Source: Geminicoccaceae bacterium | GTDB taxonomy: Bacteria; Pseudomonadota; Alphaproteobacteria; Geminicoccales; Geminicoccaceae | DNA: 64,000 bases | Assembly (NCBI GenBank): GCA_020638495.1 | Contig: JACKIN010000001.1 | Span: 744,001-808,000, forward strand | Direction: 5' to 3' | Part shown: positions 61,729 to 64,000 of the stretch, one piece after another | How the letters are laid out: each line of letters starts with the position of its first letter | Numbering within the stretch: the stretch's first letter is position 1 | Program-made: the position numbers and the translations under genes | The notes under the pieces: model-generated | The model's database searches: none | Told to the model about the DNA's origin: nothing | Seen by the model: only the letters and a program-made list of their open reading frames with translations

Positions 61729-63243
61729 TCAATGCCTGCGCCACAGTAGCGAGGAAAGCCGGAAGGGCGTCAGCGGATCGAGGATGCGGGTGCCGGGCAT
61801 GACATGCGTCGGTCCCCGGTCTCGAATACCCAGCCCCTCGAGCCTGCGAGGACCGTCATTCAGTCGTTCGATCGCGGCGATGATGGAGCCTGTGGATCGG
61901 GCTGCTTCGGCGAACGCCCCGGCAGTCTTGCCGAGGTGCTCCGCAATCACGCGGTTGCGGACGGCACGAATGCCGGCGGCCGTGCGCTGCTCGCCGGCCT
62001 CGAGGGCCATGTCGCATTCGGCATCGAGCCCCATCGAGCGGCGGTTGAGGTTGGACGAGCCGATCTTCAAGAACTGGTCGTCGACGACGAGCAGCTTCGA
62101 GTGAACGAGAATTTCGACCTGGCTGGAGCCACGAACGACGGGGCAGTATGCGCGAAAGCGGCCGTGCCTGTCGGCGCGGCGGAGGCGCCTGACCAGTCGG
62201 TCGCGGTTGTTCCCCATGACCCATTTCTCGATGACGCCGCGTGCAGCCCGGCTGACGACCACGACGATCTCGGGCCCGCCTTCTCGCGCCAGATGTCTCG
62301 CCAGAACGTCTGCAATCCGGGGTTCGGCGAAGTACTGCGTTTCGATGTATATCCGACTCTTCGCCGCGACGAGAGCGTCGAGAACGAGCGTCTCCACCTC
62401 GCGGACCTCGGGCGCACCGTTATAGGCCGGCGCCGTTCGCGCCACAGCCATGGGAACATTCTCGAAATCGGGCTCCACGTCAGACGGCCAAGGGTCGAGC
62501 GAACTCGTCGAGGATGTGATGGTCTCGCCGGTCACCACTCGCCAGCGCTCCCGAGCGATCCGACAGACAGCTTGCGCGGCCGCACCATCGATCATCCACT
62601 GCAGGTCATGAACCGGTCGGTAGGCGCCGCCGTCGGGGCTGGTGCGGCCGCCGTCGTTCGGGGCGTGGCGGGTCGTGTCCCAGCGTTCGACCGTCAGGTC
62701 GATCCCGCCGACGAAGGCGATGGAATCGACGCAGACGATCTTCTGATGCTGCGCCGCGTAGATCGGGTGCAGGCTGTCCAGCGCGACCCGGATGCGGGGA
62801 TGCTCATGCCAGGAGGCGCCGAACAGCAAGGGAGCGGTCGCGCCAGGCGAATGCACGGTCGCCAGGTTCCAGACCAGCACGCGCACCTCGAGGGTCGGCC
62901 GCTCCTCCACCAACGCGCGCAGGAAATTGCCGAGTTGTTCCGACTGCCGCGAGTCCGGGTGGAGGGCGATGCCGGCGTCGAAATCCCACCCGAGGATCAG
63001 CACCGAGCGTTCGGCCTTCCTGAGGACGCTGTGCAGGGCAGCAAAGTACCGGGCAGCGTCCACGATAACAGCGGCACGCCGCGCGGCCGCGATCGTGCCG
63101 CAGTTGCGTCCGACACGGAGGATGGGTCCCGCGTGTGGACGGATCGAACAGCCGCCACCGCGTTGCTTCATGTGAGTTCTCGCCGCTTTCAGCACGCCGG
63201 CCGACGGGAGCCGGCGAGCCGGCTCGCTTTCGGGCAACGTCAT
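61729..63243 (-). CDS. Phospholipase D-family protein
   Basis: PLD superfamily phosphodiesterase/transferase, 504 residues. Two HKD motifs are complete: HQKIVCVDSIAFVGGID near 166 and HSKLLVVDDQFLKIGSSNLN near 385, the second followed by NRRSMGLDAECD. Family members cleave phospholipids or act as cardiolipin synthases. Those with the NLNRRSMGLD ending and no membrane span are usually annotated as PLD-like phosphatidylserine/transphosphatidylase enzymes. No signal peptide is seen. The ATG at 63243 lies 3 bases after the catalase stop, so the two are co-transcribed. The N-terminal 55 residues are Arg-rich and the true start might be later. Confidence 0.88.
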   Translation of the reverse strand: MTLPESEPARRLPSAGVLKAARTHMKQRGGGCSIRPHAGPILRVGRNCGTIAAARRAAVIVDAARYFAALHSVLRKAERSVLILGWDFDAGIALHPDSRQSEQLGNFLRALVEERPTLEVRVLVWNLATVHSPGATAPLLFGASWHEHPRIRVALDSLHPIYAAQHQKIVCVDSIAFVGGIDLTVERWDTTRHAPNDGGRTSPDGGAYRPVHDLQWMIDGAAAQAVCRIARERWRVVTGETITSSTSSLDPWPSDVEPDFENVPMAVARTAPAYNGAPEVREVETLVLDALVAAKSRIYIETQYFAEPRIADVLARHLAREGGPEIVVVVSRAARGVIEKWVMGNNRDRLVRRLRRADRHGRFRAYCPVVRGSSQVEILVHSKLLVVDDQFLKIGSSNLNRRSMGLDAECDMALEAGEQRTAAGIRAVRNRVIAEHLGKTAGAFAEAARSTGSIIAAIERLNDGPRRLEGLGIRDRGPTHVMPGTRILDPLTPFRLSSLLWRRH

Positions 63244-63246
63244 GAC

Positions 63247-64000
63247 CTAGACCTGCTTGACCGCGGTTTCCCGCGGCCAATGGCGGAGCTTGCGGCAGGC
63301 CTCGACAAAGGGCTGGGCGTCGCTGCTCGAGTCGAGCGCGATGCACGCTTCGTCCAGCGCCTCGAGGATGCCGGCCTTCCGCAGCAGCGGCTCGGCGGCG
63401 GGCGAATAGGCGATGAACTTCAGGTGGGCGAAGGCATCGGCTACGAAGTCGCGGGCCGTCGCCTCGTCGACGAGCTGGGCGCAGCCGGCCTCGGACGGGA
63501 GGATCGCCACTGCGTCGAAGAGGACCGAGGGGCCGCCGTCGATCTTCTCGTCCGCCTCGAGCCAGGTTCCGTCGCTGGCTTCGACGCCGCCCACCATGGG
63601 GGCGACGAGCTTCAGCATGGCGCCTTCCTTCTCCAGGGCGGTCTTGAGCGCGGCGAGGATCTCCGCATCGACGCCATCGGTGACGAGCGCGCCGACCTTG
63701 CGCCCGGCGAACGACCGCGGGCCGTTGAGCAGGATGCTGAGGGCTGGTGACCTTGCCAGATCGGTGCGCGGCTCGACGGCGGGTGGGGCGGCGTTGGGCA
63801 GGCTCTTCAGGCGCAGACCCGCGGCCACCTTCGTGCCCAGATCTTCGTCGACGGTGAGCAGGTGGGCCACCATGCGCTCGCGGATCGCCACGGTCTCGAC
63901 CTTCGAGAGCTCGAAGGTGAACGCCGACACGATATGGTTTTGCTCCACCTCGGTCTGGCTGCGATAGAACTGGCGTGCCTGGCTGTAGTGGTCGGCGAAG
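63247..64000 (-). CDS. katE: Large-subunit catalase (KatE type), C-terminal part, 5' end outside window
   Basis: C-terminal 250 residues of a clade 2 catalase that breaks down hydrogen peroxide. The visible part begins FADHYSQARQFYRSQTEVEQ, continues with HIVSAFTFELSKVETVAIRERM, a typical catalase C-terminal element, and ends with the flavodoxin/glutamine-amidotransferase-like domain found only in large-subunit catalases (RKVGALVTDGVDAEIL, LEADEKIDGGPSVLFDAVAILPS in outline). Haem ligands lie outside the window. It runs directly into the phospholipase D gene. Confidence 0.95.
   Translation of the reverse strand, partial: FADHYSQARQFYRSQTEVEQNHIVSAFTFELSKVETVAIRERMVAHLLTVDEDLGTKVAAGLRLKSLPNAAPPAVEPRTDLARSPALSILLNGPRSFAGRKVGALVTDGVDAEILAALKTALEKEGAMLKLVAPMVGGVEASDGTWLEADEKIDGGPSVLFDAVAILPSEAGCAQLVDEATARDFVADAFAHLKFIAYSPAAEPLLRKAGILEALDEACIALDSSSDAQPFVEACRKLRHWPRETAVKQV

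Overview
The window is GC-rich, densely coding DNA with many ATGA/GTGA stop-start overlaps. It looks like an alphaproteobacterium of Rhodospirillales-like character. The support is the very high GC, the abundance of TRAP and ABC importers, and two promoters of the GGAAC-N16-(C/G)GTT type read by EcfG, the general-stress sigma factor known only from Alphaproteobacteria. Genus cannot be fixed from the sequence. No rRNA, tRNA, CRISPR array, transposase or phage gene was found.

Layout. 1-1062: 3' part of a thiolase. 1208-6398: a peptide/nickel-type ABC importer (substrate-binding protein, two permeases, two ATPases). 6520-25777: a long co-directional minus-strand block. In transcription order it holds an arylsulfatase, an outer-membrane-type lipoprotein, a second arylsulfatase, an exported HAD phosphatase, a PPK2 polyphosphate kinase, and a MoxR-DUF58-DUF4381-BatA-BatB/C-BatD chaperone/von Willebrand module. 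It continues with a multipass membrane protein, an exported formylglycine-generating enzyme (FGE) with both catalytic cysteines, a hydrolase-like lipoprotein, DUF3300 and DUF2950. A divergent AraC-type regulator (25928-26932) sits at its head. This block is the best candidate for an undescribed system: sulfatases, their maturase and an envelope AAA+/VWA machine in one run of genes.

26947-34039: a GntR/HutC-type regulator, an SDR dehydrogenase and a TRAP transporter (dctM, dctQ, dctP), divergent from a single-polypeptide E1alpha-E1beta-lipoyl dehydrogenase. The two transcription units share a 149-bp gap. In it a GT...AC palindrome overlaps both predicted promoters. 34284-39019: a branched-chain-type ABC importer in which LivM, LivG and LivF are fused. 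39167-43776: an Fbp/Afu-type ABC importer in one operon with an inositol-monophosphatase-family enzyme, so phosphorylated substrates are possible.

44254-47991: a three-subunit periplasmic GMC dehydrogenase (triheme cytochrome, flavoprotein, small subunit). The Tat leader of the small subunit is broken by an in-frame amber codon. 48406-49668: a CPA1 Na+/H+ antiporter. 49698-61569: a complete 12-gene respiratory operon, alternative complex III (actABCDEF), an unknown small membrane protein, SCO, and an A2-type caa3 oxidase (subunits II, I, III, IV), preceded by a perfect EcfG-type promoter. 61729-64000: a phospholipase D-family enzyme and the 3' part of a large-subunit catalase.

How the parts may work together (inference): electrons from periplasmic dehydrogenases such as the GMC enzyme, and from quinol through complex III, would reach the caa3 oxidase. 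EcfG-type promoters would raise this chain under stress, together with catalase. The rest of the window is mostly uptake and catabolism of organic acids, peptides, amino acids, sulfate esters and perhaps phosphate esters.
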